A DNA stretch of 43,126 nucleotides from Bacillota bacterium (GTDB lineage: Bacteria; Bacillota; Clostridia; Acetivibrionales; DSM-1351): positions 1 through 43,126 of the forward strand of contig JAEYWA010000223.1 in assembly GCA_023431385.1 (NCBI GenBank), given 5' to 3'. Position numbers and translations under genes: made by a program. Numbering within the stretch: the first letter of the stretch is position 1; every line of letters begins with the position of its first letter. The notes below the pieces were generated by a model. That model saw nothing but the letters and a program-made list of their open reading frames with translations, ran no database searches and was not told the DNA's origin. Positions 34,189-43,074 of this stretch are shown here, one piece after another.

Positions 34189-35742
34189 ATGTTTAAAATA
34201 AAGAAGCACAAAAAAATCACCAATTGTAATTCCTTTGACAGTACTGATAACAATGCTCCTGCTGCTGGTCAGACACTTTTTAAAACTCTTGAAGAAAATA
34301 TTGCTCTATTTAAAGATCTGTTCAACAATGACGAAACCTTTTTGATAAGGTACTTTGAAAACAATAAAAACAGTAATATAAAGCTGTGTGCCCTATTCAT
34401 TGATGGGATGATAAAAACTGAAATAGTCAATGAATATATAATAAAGCCTGTTATGGTTAGCACATCCCTTGATAACTCAAAGGATACATTCTGTAATATT
34501 TTCAATCATGTGCTAGAGTCCAATAATCTAAAAAAAAGCTCCGATTCTGCTGAACTGGCACAAGCAATAGTGGTCGGTGATACTGTACTGCTTATGGAGG
34601 GCTACGCAGAAGCCATTATAGTCAGTTCAAAGGGCTGGAAAAGCAGGGCTATTGAAGAGCCTGACAGTGAAAAAAACATAAGAGGGCCAAGAGAGGGCTT
34701 TACTGAATCACTGCTTGAAAACCTCTCAATGATACGAAGAAAACTGGCAACCAATAATCTGAAATTCAAGTTTCGGAAATTGGGAGTTCAATCTGGTACC
34801 AAAGTTTGTATAAGCTATATTGACGGAATTGCAAATGGGCAAATATTGGCTGAATTGAACAAGAGACTGGATACAATAGATATTGACGGCATTCTTGCTA
34901 CAGGGACAATAACTGAATTAATAAAGGATGCACCGCTATCACCCTTTAAAACTATCGGAAGCACCGAAAGACCCGATGTTGTTGCAGCACGCCTATTGGA
35001 GGGGCGTATTGCATTGCTTATGGAAGGTTCTCCTATAGCTATTACAGTTCCCCATGTTTTTATCGAGTCTTTTCAATCAAATGAGGATTACTATATAAAT
35101 TTCTATTTTTCATCGGTTAACAGGCTCATCAGATTTGTTAGTTTCCTTTTGTCAATTAGTATGCCGGCTGTTTATATTTCATTGACCACCTTTCATCAGG
35201 AAATGCTGCCTACGCCACTGATCAGAAGTATCTCTGCTGCGAGACAAAGTGTACCACTCCCTACAGTCATCGAAATCCTGCTGCTTTTACTTACCTTTGA
35301 AATTCTCAGGGAGGCCGGCACCCGAATGCCCTCCAATATAGGCCAGGCACTGAGTATAGTTGGAGCTCTTGTATTAGGTCAGGCAGCTGTTGAAGCCAGA
35401 TTTGTAAGCTCACCTGTGGTAATAATCGTGGCGCTGACTGCAATAACCAGTCTTGGCATTCCAAGGCTTAACGGGGTACTTATTACAATAAGACTGATAC
35501 TGCTGTTCTTTTCATCAATTATAGGCTTGTATGGATATATGTTCGGCATGATAGGTCTAGTGATACACTTACTGGAGCTACGTTCCTTTGGAGTTCCTTA
35601 TATGCTGGGCTTAATGAATATAACAAAAGCTGACTTGATGGACACTGCCATTAGGGCACCCTGGCCATATATGAAATACCGTCCGAAATTCATGACCTCA
35701 AATAACCGTATACGGATGAACAGCAGAGGTACAAGGAAATGA
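34189..35742 (+). CDS. Spore germination protein, GerA family (A subunit)
   Basis: The 517-residue A subunit of a germinant receptor in the spore inner membrane. It has an N-terminal soluble domain of about 300 residues with ETLFKTLEENIALFKDLFNND-like opening and NLKFKFRKLGVQSGTKVCISYIDGIA, then about five membrane helices. PLPTVIEILLLLLTFEILREAGTRMP and IGQALSIVGALVLGQAAVEA are family hallmarks. AAAGGAG precedes the ATG by seven bases. Its stop overlaps the C-subunit start (ATGA). Germinant unknown. Confidence 0.94.
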   Translation: MFKIKKHKKITNCNSFDSTDNNAPAAGQTLFKTLEENIALFKDLFNNDETFLIRYFENNKNSNIKLCALFIDGMIKTEIVNEYIIKPVMVSTSLDNSKDTFCNIFNHVLESNNLKKSSDSAELAQAIVVGDTVLLMEGYAEAIIVSSKGWKSRAIEEPDSEKNIRGPREGFTESLLENLSMIRRKLATNNLKFKFRKLGVQSGTKVCISYIDGIANGQILAELNKRLDTIDIDGILATGTITELIKDAPLSPFKTIGSTERPDVVAARLLEGRIALLMEGSPIAITVPHVFIESFQSNEDYYINFYFSSVNRLIRFVSFLLSISMPAVYISLTTFHQEMLPTPLIRSISAARQSVPLPTVIEILLLLLTFEILREAGTRMPSNIGQALSIVGALVLGQAAVEARFVSSPVVIIVALTAITSLGIPRLNGVLITIRLILLFFSSIIGLYGYMFGMIGLVIHLLELRSFGVPYMLGLMNITKADLMDTAIRAPWPYMKYRPKFMTSNNRIRMNSRGTRK

Positions 35743-36881
35743 AGCTAAAAAAAATATTACTTGCAATAACTATACTCTCCAGCCTAATGTTTACCTGCAG
35801 CTGCTGGAATTATTCGGATCTTGAAAAAAAGTCGCTGGTATCAGGCTTCGCAATAGACAAAACCCCTTCGGGAGAATACCTTGTTACAGTTGAAGTAATA
35901 GATTTTGAGACAACGGGAATAGATGCAAAGCAGTCTGGAAAAAATATTGAGACACAAGGAAAAACATTATTTGAAGCCATACGAAAAGTGATAAACCTGA
36001 CAGGCTATAGATTGTATTGGGGACATGCCAATATTGTTGTGGTTAGTCAGGAAGTTGCAAAAGAAGGACTGGCTGACACAATTGATTTTATTTCCAGAGA
36101 TGCTGAAGTACGTGAAGAAATGTATGTAATAATTTCTCGGGAAAAAACTGCAAAAGAGATATTGGAACAGCAAATGCTCTTATCCCAGACCAGCGCAAAT
36201 AATATTGAGAAAATGCTAGGTACCAGGAATAGGGATTTAAACAACCCCACCATTCAGGCATTCCAATTTATAAATATACTTGAGGAAGAAGGAATTTCTC
36301 CCTGCCTTCCCGCAATCCGTCTGATTGAAAATGAAAAAAAGCGGACTGCCGAATTATATGGAGCCGCTGTATTTAAATCAGACAAGCTGATAGGCTTTCT
36401 TAATTCTGAGGAAACAAACATATTTTTATTTATTACCGATAAGGTCAGAAAGGGTATGATGACCTTTAAAATGGAGGATTCTGATGTAACGCTTGAGATT
36501 CGAAAAGCCAAAACCAAGATTAGACCAGAAATAAATAATAATAGACTTAAAATAAAAATAGATATCAATATAGAAGCCAGTGTAGCAGAACTGGAAACCA
36601 CTAAGGATCTCATCGCCGATAGCAAATTCTATAAATTGGAAAAGCAAGCAGAGGATGATCTACGGAATAAAACCGGAGAACTTATCAAAAAGGTTAAGAA
36701 GGACTTTGATTCGGATATTTTTGGCTTTGGAAAATACGTAAAGGCGTATTTCCCTTCAGTATGGCGTGCTTCACAAGGTAGGAAGGTTGACCTGTTTTCA
36801 CAAATCGAACCGGAAATAAATGTTAATGTTATCCTTATAGGCAGTGGCCTGAACTCCAAAACAGTTAAAAAGAGAGTGTGA
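35739..36881 (+). CDS. Germinant receptor C subunit, Ger(x)C lipoprotein
   Basis: A 380-residue lipoprotein. The signal KKILLAITILSSLMFTCSC ends in a lipobox cysteine (Cys22) followed by WNYSDLEKKSLVSGFAIDK, typical of GerAC (usually GCWD). The rest fits the family's three soluble domains, with YWGHANIVVVSQEVAKEG and a C-terminal helical part. It stands on the outer face of the spore inner membrane with the A and B subunits. Confidence 0.92.
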   Translation: MKLKKILLAITILSSLMFTCSCWNYSDLEKKSLVSGFAIDKTPSGEYLVTVEVIDFETTGIDAKQSGKNIETQGKTLFEAIRKVINLTGYRLYWGHANIVVVSQEVAKEGLADTIDFISRDAEVREEMYVIISREKTAKEILEQQMLLSQTSANNIEKMLGTRNRDLNNPTIQAFQFINILEEEGISPCLPAIRLIENEKKRTAELYGAAVFKSDKLIGFLNSEETNIFLFITDKVRKGMMTFKMEDSDVTLEIRKAKTKIRPEINNNRLKIKIDINIEASVAELETTKDLIADSKFYKLEKQAEDDLRNKTGELIKKVKKDFDSDIFGFGKYVKAYFPSVWRASQGRKVDLFSQIEPEINVNVILIGSGLNSKTVKKRV

Positions 36882-36884
36882 GCT

Positions 36885-37103
36885 ATGGCAATTATGATAT
36901 TAGTATTTTCAACAATATATGCATTATATGTTTTTTTAGATCTCACTCCTCTTTATCAGCAGAAGAAGCTTAAGGAATTCTGGGTGTATCTGGTTATGTT
37001 TGTAATCTCATATACATTATACCTATTATATGAGTTGGGTGTAAATTTACCTAGTCCTTCGGCTGGCATTACTAAATTAGTATCACTGATTTGGAAGCAA
37101 TAA
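36885..37103 (+). CDS. Small two-helix protein in ger operon (candidate D subunit)
   Basis: A 72-residue protein placed between the C and B subunit genes, three bases after the C stop. Two helices are clear: MAIMILVFSTIYALYVFL and FWVYLVMFVISYTLYLLYEL, joined by a short basic turn (QQKKLKE). Small two-helix 'D' subunits that modulate germinant receptors are known from Bacillus ger operons; sequence conservation between them is low. The assignment rests on size, topology and position. Confidence 0.72.
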   Translation: MAIMILVFSTIYALYVFLDLTPLYQQKKLKEFWVYLVMFVISYTLYLLYELGVNLPSPSAGITKLVSLIWKQ

Positions 37104-37134
37104 TTAAATAAATTCAAAACAAAGGATGAGTACG

Positions 37135-38241
37135 GTGGATAAAGAAAGAATTTCGAACAGACAGGGTATATACATGGTTGCCATGTTTATAACCGGCAGC
37201 TTCATGGTAATGAGTATTGGTGATGAAACCCGGCAGGATATATGGATTGTAATTCTTATGGCTATGGCTACATCAATACCCGTAATCCTTGCTTATTCAT
37301 TTCTGCTTAAACTGCATCCAGGGAAGAATCTGTTTGATATTTTTATTGATACCTACGGAAAGAGCGCCGGAAAAATATTTTGCCTGCTTTACAGCTGGTA
37401 TGCCTTTCATCTTGGAGCACTTGTAATAAGAAACTTTACGGAATTTGTAACGACCATATCCTTTCCCGAAACTCCGCAATCTGTTATAGCAGTATTTATA
37501 GGTGTACTATGTATTTGGATTGTTAAAGCAGGTGTCGAAGTTATGGGGCGCTGGTCTTCATTTGTATTTCCGCTGGTAGCCATAACTATAGTAATTACTG
37601 TTGCTCTGTCTGCAATCAATGCCGATATGATTAACCTAAGACCAGTTCTTTTTAATGGTATAAAAAATGTTTTGCCGGGTACCTTCGCAGTCTTTGCCTT
37701 TCCTTTTGCAGAAACGGTAATCTTTACAATGGTTTTAGATTCTTTGAAGGATATAAACAAATCTTTCAGGGTTTTGCTTATCGGAGCCCTTATCGGCTGC
37801 TTTTTTATGGTGATTATAGCTGTTAGGAATATTGCTGTTTTAGGAGTTGAATACTCCATCGACTTGTATTTTCCTTCATATGTTGCGGTAAGAACTATAA
37901 ATATCGGTGAAATACTTCAGAGATTTGAGGTGGTTGTTGCAATTACTTTTATACTGGGGGGTTTTGTAAAAATAAGTACCTGTCTTTATGTAGCTGTAAA
38001 AGGATTCACACAAATACTGAATATTAATAATTACAGGCCTATATCAGCACCAATTGGTTTTCTGATGATGAACCTGGCAAGCCTTCTTTATTCAAGCTTA
38101 TCTGAGATGTTTGATTGGGCTATTAATATATATCAATATTACGCGTTACCCTTTCAGGTTATTATCCCAATTGTCACTTTAATTGTTGCAAAGGTCAAAG
38201 CCAGTTCGAAAAACAAAAAGCTGGTATCAAGCCAGCCTTAA
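37135..38241 (+). CDS. Germinant receptor B subunit, GerAB/endospore permease
   Basis: A 368-residue permease of the APC superfamily with about ten helices, thought to bind the germinant. ISNRQGIYMVAMFITGSFMVM, WYAFHLGALVIRNFTEFV and FPFAETVIFTMVLDSLKD are typical. The frame also contains ATG at 37126, but AAAGGA abuts it; the GTG at 37135, eight bases on, has proper spacing. The gene order A-C-D-B is complete. Confidence 0.92.
   Translation: MDKERISNRQGIYMVAMFITGSFMVMSIGDETRQDIWIVILMAMATSIPVILAYSFLLKLHPGKNLFDIFIDTYGKSAGKIFCLLYSWYAFHLGALVIRNFTEFVTTISFPETPQSVIAVFIGVLCIWIVKAGVEVMGRWSSFVFPLVAITIVITVALSAINADMINLRPVLFNGIKNVLPGTFAVFAFPFAETVIFTMVLDSLKDINKSFRVLLIGALIGCFFMVIIAVRNIAVLGVEYSIDLYFPSYVAVRTINIGEILQRFEVVVAITFILGGFVKISTCLYVAVKGFTQILNINNYRPISAPIGFLMMNLASLLYSSLSEMFDWAINIYQYYALPFQVIIPIVTLIVAKVKASSKNKKLVSSQP
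38209..38236 (-). terminator. Terminator of corA inside the ger B gene end
   Basis: On the minus strand GCTGG / CCAGC with a 7-base loop is followed by TTTTTGTTTTT (38209-38219). It lies within the last codons of the convergent ger B gene. The stem is short but the T-tract is good. Confidence 0.55.
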
Positions 38242-38243
38242 AA

Positions 38244-39308
38244 TTACCACCATCTTTTCTTTTTAAAATATATAAGCATTGAGACAGATATACAAATCAT
38301 AACCAGCCACAAGATAGGGTACATTAAGGGCCAACCCAGTTCGGGCATATTTTTCAGATTCATTCCATAAATACCTACAATAAAGGACAGAGGCATGAAC
38401 ACCGTAGAAATAATGGTAAGTACCTTCATAATTTCATTCATTTTATTACTGCTGCTGGAAAGATATACCTCCAACATACTTGATAGAATATCTCGAAGGG
38501 TTTCTGTAGTATCCATTACTTGAATAACATGATCATAAAGGTCCCTTATATATATGTCAGTTGTATCCTGTACCATAAGACTTTCACCCCGTTCAAGGAA
38601 GGAAAGTACTTCTCTGAGAGGCCAAACTGCCTTATGCAGTAATAACAGCTGTCTTTTCAGTTCATGAATAGTTCTCAGGGTTTGTCTTCCGTTTCTGACC
38701 ATCATCTCGTCTTCAACAAGCTCTACCCTTTCTCCAAAGCTTTCGAGTACAGTAAAATAATTGTCCACAACAACATCCAACAGGCTGTAGGCAAGGTAAT
38801 CAGCACCCAGCTTTCTGAACCGGCCCATCCCCTGCTGTAGTCTTTTTACAATAGGATCAAAAATATCGGTATCCTTCTCTGTAACAGTTATGACATAATT
38901 TCTCCCCAAAATTAAACTTACCTGTTCAATATCCAATTCACCAAGTTCTTTGTCGTAGCACAACATTTTTGCAGAAATATAGATATATTCTTCATTTACA
39001 TCAATTTTGGGTCTCTCATCAGTATTTAAAATATCCTCTAATATAAGAGGATGCAGGTTGAATACAGTTCCAACAGTTTCCAGAATATTTATGTCACTCA
39101 GGCCCTCAACATTAAGCCATGTAATACCCGTTTCCTTTATCTTAAGTGCTTCAAGTCCTTTTATTCCAAGCTCCTTTTGCTCAAAGTTATCCTCATCATA
39201 GCCAATTAAGGTCATTAATGTGGCCTTACGTTTTTTTTCACCAATATGGACAAGAGTCCCGGGCGGCATTCCTATAGTTTTAGAGCGGGATTTAACAAGC
39301 TTTTGCAT
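38244..39308 (-). CDS. corA: CorA magnesium/cobalt transporter
   Basis: A 354-residue pentameric Mg2+ channel subunit. A large N-terminal cytoplasmic domain is followed by two C-terminal helices, the first ending in the signature YGMN (IVGIYGMNLKNMPELGWPL), then a basic end (YFKKKRWW). AAGGAG precedes the ATG by five bases. The XRE regulator ends 15 bases upstream on the same strand, so the two are probably co-transcribed. Confidence 0.94.
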   Translation of the reverse strand: MQKLVKSRSKTIGMPPGTLVHIGEKKRKATLMTLIGYDEDNFEQKELGIKGLEALKIKETGITWLNVEGLSDINILETVGTVFNLHPLILEDILNTDERPKIDVNEEYIYISAKMLCYDKELGELDIEQVSLILGRNYVITVTEKDTDIFDPIVKRLQQGMGRFRKLGADYLAYSLLDVVVDNYFTVLESFGERVELVEDEMMVRNGRQTLRTIHELKRQLLLLHKAVWPLREVLSFLERGESLMVQDTTDIYIRDLYDHVIQVMDTTETLRDILSSMLEVYLSSSSNKMNEIMKVLTIISTVFMPLSFIVGIYGMNLKNMPELGWPLMYPILWLVMICISVSMLIYFKKKRWW

Positions 39309-39323
39309 ATGTACTCCTTATGC

Positions 39324-40052
39324 TCAAAGTGATATTTCAAGCTTGACAAGTCTGGCAATGACTTTTATACTTTTCGTACTTATTGTTTCAGTAATCAGTG
39401 TACCTTTATTACTTACAAGCAGCAGCTTATCTGCTTGAAGCTTTTTTACCTGTCTGATTGCCCTGCTTCCATTATATTCAATAAAATAAATTCCGTCAGC
39501 ATCAACTTCACCGGTTAATATTGAAAGAGCTCTGTCTCCCTTAGCAATTCTGAAGCCAGTCATATCAGTGTCCTCAATATTCAGATAGAATACTTTCTCC
39601 TTTTGGAAGCCTTCCACCTTGTTCTTTTCAATAGGTAAAAGCTTCTTCTCAATCAGCCTGTCCATTCTGTAATCGTATACTGGTACGGTTTTTAGAATAT
39701 TGCCAAAAGCATCATCCCAAACCTCCTGCACCGGCTGGTTAAGATTTACCTTGCTCTGGGCAGCACCGACTTGCTGCTTTACGCTAGAGGTTACGACAGC
39801 GGGTGCTGCAGCTTTTTCGGCTCCTGCATATTTATCTGCCTGCTTATCCTCAGAAGCAAACAAACCTATTGGTCCAAGTTCAAAATCAAGAGCCTTTGAG
39901 ACTCTTCCTATCATATCGTCACTTATAATCTTTTTACCAGATTCAATGTCCAACACAAAGTTTTCCGAAACTCCCAAGGCTTTTGCAAGCTGCTTGGGTG
40001 ACAAGCCTTTTTGTAACCTCAGTTTATTTATTTCTTGTCCAATTCTGCTCAT
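39324..40052 (-). CDS. XRE-family regulator with S24/LexA-like C-terminal domain
   Basis: A 242-residue protein: an N-terminal Cro/CI helix-turn-helix (LRLQKGLSPKQLAKALGVSENFVLDIESGKK, residues 12-42), a low-complexity linker, and a C-terminal S24-like fold (DTDMTGFRIAKGDRALSI...GIYFIEYNGSRAIRQVKKL). In active S24 proteins the dyad is Ser in 'SM' and Lys in 'KRL'; here the positions read D-M and R, so self-cleavage seems lost. It precedes corA by 15 bases. A role in magnesium or envelope control is inference. Confidence 0.8.
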   Translation of the reverse strand: MSRIGQEINKLRLQKGLSPKQLAKALGVSENFVLDIESGKKIISDDMIGRVSKALDFELGPIGLFASEDKQADKYAGAEKAAAPAVVTSSVKQQVGAAQSKVNLNQPVQEVWDDAFGNILKTVPVYDYRMDRLIEKKLLPIEKNKVEGFQKEKVFYLNIEDTDMTGFRIAKGDRALSILTGEVDADGIYFIEYNGSRAIRQVKKLQADKLLLVSNKGTLITETISTKSIKVIARLVKLEISL

Positions 40053-40093
40053 ATAAACTTAATGCTCCTTTTCTGATTGGTTTGCCTTACTTA

Positions 40094-40819
40094 TTATCTG
40101 GCCCAAACTACCAGCATGTAAGAGTTGTACTTGTCGAATTCACTACCGTTAAAATCTCCAAACAGCTTCAGTTTTTTAAACCCGACATCACCAAGAGCTT
40201 CAGTAAGCTCATCCTGACGCACAGGGTAAAGTAACACCTCGTTGTCCAAACTCTTACCCTCAACAGTAAGTCTTGTTTTAAATGCTATTTTTTTGTTTTC
40301 TTTGCTGTATTCATAATTTCGTTCAAAACTAAGCCCTATATCTTTATTCTCTATAGTAGGAAGGCTTTTAATTTCCCTTAGTATTATTCTGTCATAGTTT
40401 ATTATCTGCAGAATAAGACTTCCGTCATTCTCCAGCATTGTCCTTGTGTTCACCAAAAACTCTTTGATCTGCTGAATATTTTCAAGATGCACCATTGAAT
40501 TACCAATACAGAAAGCCATATTGAATTTCTGTTGAAGTTTTTCATTCACTTTAACCATATCGGATTGAAAATATTCCAGGGTTCCTTTTGAAATGTCTAT
40601 TTTGTCACCGAGCTGCTTAAGCATTTCGGCATCAAGATCAACAGCGGTTACGTCGTAACCTTGCGCAGCCAGTTCAAGAGAGTATCCCCCTGTTCCGCAT
40701 GCTATATCCAGTACTCTTTTGGGAGGACTACCAGCGACTTCCTTTAAAAACCTTACCTGCTCTTCACCTGTAGAAAATATATAATCATAATACTTTGATA
40801 TCTGTTGATAAAATTCCAT
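40094..40819 (-). CDS. Class I SAM-dependent methyltransferase
   Basis: A 241-residue Rossmann methyltransferase: motif I RVLDIACGTGGYSLELAAQG (near residue 35), acidic loop AVDLDAEML, motif near FNMAFCIGNSMVHL. The second half is a beta-rich cap. AGAGGAGA precedes the ATG. The substrate is unknown. It lies 41 bases before the XRE gene on the same strand and may share its transcript. Confidence 0.88.
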   Translation of the reverse strand: MEFYQQISKYYDYIFSTGEEQVRFLKEVAGSPPKRVLDIACGTGGYSLELAAQGYDVTAVDLDAEMLKQLGDKIDISKGTLEYFQSDMVKVNEKLQQKFNMAFCIGNSMVHLENIQQIKEFLVNTRTMLENDGSLILQIINYDRIILREIKSLPTIENKDIGLSFERNYEYSKENKKIAFKTRLTVEGKSLDNEVLLYPVRQDELTEALGDVGFKKLKLFGDFNGSEFDKYNSYMLVVWAR

Positions 40820-40989
40820 ATTTCTCCTCTAATTTAGTATTGTAAGTATAGTAATTTATTTGTACAGAGAATATTATATATACCTTTACAATTATCGACA
40901 CATTTACAAAAGTATATCCTGCAACTTTTATCGCCAACCTCGGTACATCTTTGTATCTAACTATATTATATAGTATCTTATTACATTAA

Positions 40990-41652
40990 CTATGGGTTAA
41001 ATTTTGCTATCAGAAACTTAATTTTAATGCCCTCTTCTGAAAACATTTTTTCATGCTCTGTGGGTACACTTTCAGTAAAGCCGCTGGCATGTAAATCTTC
41101 AGTTGAATATTTTATTATAAACCCATTTTCTTCAAAATATTTAACTGATTCTCTGAACAACTCATCATTATCGGTTTTAAACCATATTTCCGAACCAAAT
41201 TTTAAAAAGGTCTTATACTTAACCAGCTGCTTTCCGTGGGTCAGTCTTTTCTTTTTATAGGGGGATTTGGGCCAGGGATTACAGAAATTAATATATATCT
41301 TTTCAATAATATCTGAAGGAGCCAGCATATTGTCTATCTGTTCTATGTTCTGAGACATCAGCTTTATATTGTTTATTTCCCCTATTCCAACAGTAGCATA
41401 CTCAGCTTCTATCTTGCGCTTTGCATGCGCAAGCACTTCACTCTTGAGATCTACCGCAATATAGTTTATTTGTGGATTGGCAGCGGCGACTTTGGAAATA
41501 AATCCGCCCTTTCCGCATCCAAGCTCAAGATGCATGGGATTGTCGTTTCCAAAAAGCTCCTGCCATTTGCCCTTTATTTCGGGCGGATTGTCAATATAAA
41601 AAGGACATGCTGCCAATTCAGGCCTTGCCCATGGTTTTCTTCTGAGTCTCAT
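40990..41652 (-). CDS. trmB: tRNA (guanine-N7-)-methyltransferase
   Basis: It methylates G46 in the variable loop of tRNAs. About 220 residues. SAM site HLELGCGKGGFISKVAAANP, IAVDLKSEVLAHAKRK, and the family's NFCNPWPKSPYKKKRLTHGKQLVKY with the catalytic/tRNA-binding region; the end is TEHEKMFSEEGIKIKFLIAKF. GGAGG five bases before the ATG at 41652 (MRLRRKPWARPEL) decides the start; the open frame goes on to 41682. Confidence 0.94.
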   Translation of the reverse strand: MRLRRKPWARPELAACPFYIDNPPEIKGKWQELFGNDNPMHLELGCGKGGFISKVAAANPQINYIAVDLKSEVLAHAKRKIEAEYATVGIGEINNIKLMSQNIEQIDNMLAPSDIIEKIYINFCNPWPKSPYKKKRLTHGKQLVKYKTFLKFGSEIWFKTDNDELFRESVKYFEENGFIIKYSTEDLHASGFTESVPTEHEKMFSEEGIKIKFLIAKFNP

Positions 41653-42122
41653 ATTAACCTCCATGAGCCACATTGTGGCCACAAAACGTAATGAATTTAT
41701 ATCCTTTACCGCGATAAGGCGAATAAGGAATCCTTCGGTCCTCCAAAATAAAAATCCGCGCCGTCTCTTACAACTGGGCTTTTACACAGAGGAACGTCAA
41801 TAAAGACGCTTGCTAAAGGATATTGTACATTGTGTATAAAGCTATGTCTACAATAATTTGTACCCAAATTTCAATCAGACAAACCAAACGTACTTACCGT
41901 AAACTCTAAGAATAAAAATTAATATATTGTAACTTGACTTACCTTCAGAGGTTTTGTACCCTATTAGTATGTGTTACAAGTAGTAATAATTCTGATTATA
42001 GCCACTTGTTATAACTATTAGTTTCATAAAAAACATTAATACCCATAAAGTATATAAAGTACTTTTTTTACAATTCATAAATGCAAATGTGAAATTGTAG
42101 TTTAGGGAGCATGGAGGAAAAA
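41653..42122. other. Intergenic region before trmB and uppP, with GC-rich segment
   Basis: No established gene in about 470 bases. The half next to trmB (41683-41815) is clearly richer in GC than the rest. On the minus strand one frame, from TTG at 41867 to TAA at 41706, is open for 53 codons without a ribosome site. Two other frames are open for shorter stretches into the trmB leader. The half next to uppP (41870-42100) is AT-rich and carries no clear signal. Confidence 0.5.
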
Positions 42123-42968
42123 ATGGATTTTTTATTGTTCGTACTCAAGTCAATTATACTTGGTATAGTTGAAGGAATTACTGAATTTTTGCCTGTTTCA
42201 TCAACAGGGCATTTGAGGATATTTCAAAATCTGATGCATTTTGAGAGTTCAACTCCACGATATGTCGATATGTATACATATGTTATCCAGCTTGGAGCAA
42301 TTCTTGCAGTCGTACTCCTTTACTGGAAAAAAATCAAAGATACCATTGTTAACTTCTTTCCGAGTAAAGTCGGATATGAAAAATCAGGTTTTAAATTCTG
42401 GCTTATGATTGCCATAGCCTGTGTTCCCGGAGCTATTCTGGGAATATTGTTTGATGATCTTGCAGATCAGTATCTATCAAGTTCAATTGTTGTTGCAATA
42501 GTACTTTTCCTTGGTGCAATCTGGATGATATATGCCGAAAACAAATTCCGTAATAATAATCTAACAAAGCAGAAGCTCAGTGTTACACCAAAGCAGGCCA
42601 TCATTATCGGACTATTTCAATGTCTGGCTATAATTCCTGGTATGTCACGTTCAGCCTCAACCATAATCGGCGGCTGGGTATCAGGTCTTTCTACAGTTGT
42701 AGCTGCAGAGTTTTCCTTTTTTCTTGCAATACCCGTAATGGTGGGGATGAGCTTTTTAAAAATTGTAAAGCTTGGTGGCTTTAATCTGTTAACAGGTACT
42801 GAAATCACAGCGCTTATAGTCGGTTTCATTGTATCGTTTGTTGTAGCGGTAGCTGTTATAAGCAAATTTATATCCTATCTGAAAAAGAAGCCAATGAGAG
42901 GTTTTGCATACTATAGAATGATTTTTGCAGTAGTTGTTATAGTTGCCGGCCTCCTAAAGATTTTTTAA
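42123..42968 (+). CDS. uppP: Undecaprenyl-diphosphatase (BacA/UppP)
   Basis: This membrane enzyme of about 281 residues dephosphorylates undecaprenyl diphosphate, recycling the lipid carrier of peptidoglycan synthesis, and gives bacitracin tolerance. Motif 1 GIVEGITEFLPVSSTGHL and motif 2 PGMSRSASTIIGGW hold the catalytic Glu, Ser, His and Arg. About eight helices. The frame also has ATG at 42111, but GGAGG precedes the ATG at 42123 by five bases, so the start is MDFLLFVLKSI. Confidence 0.96.
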   Translation: MDFLLFVLKSIILGIVEGITEFLPVSSTGHLRIFQNLMHFESSTPRYVDMYTYVIQLGAILAVVLLYWKKIKDTIVNFFPSKVGYEKSGFKFWLMIAIACVPGAILGILFDDLADQYLSSSIVVAIVLFLGAIWMIYAENKFRNNNLTKQKLSVTPKQAIIIGLFQCLAIIPGMSRSASTIIGGWVSGLSTVVAAEFSFFLAIPVMVGMSFLKIVKLGGFNLLTGTEITALIVGFIVSFVVAVAVISKFISYLKKKPMRGFAYYRMIFAVVVIVAGLLKIF

Positions 42969-43013
42969 CCCTTAAATATTTTGTTGAAAACATAAGCTTA
43001 GTCCGCACTCCTG

Positions 43014-43074
43014 TATAACTTATATAAATGAAAGCCCATAACATTCTTATAACCTTTCATTTATATAAGTTATA
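43014..43074 (+). terminator. AT-rich hairpin with perfect 21-bp arms after uppP
   Basis: Arms 43014-43034 and 43054-43074 are perfect inverted copies around a 19-base loop. The stem is AT-rich and followed by TTTGTGTG rather than a T-run, so it may end the uppP transcript or be a small inverted-repeat element. Confidence 0.5.
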
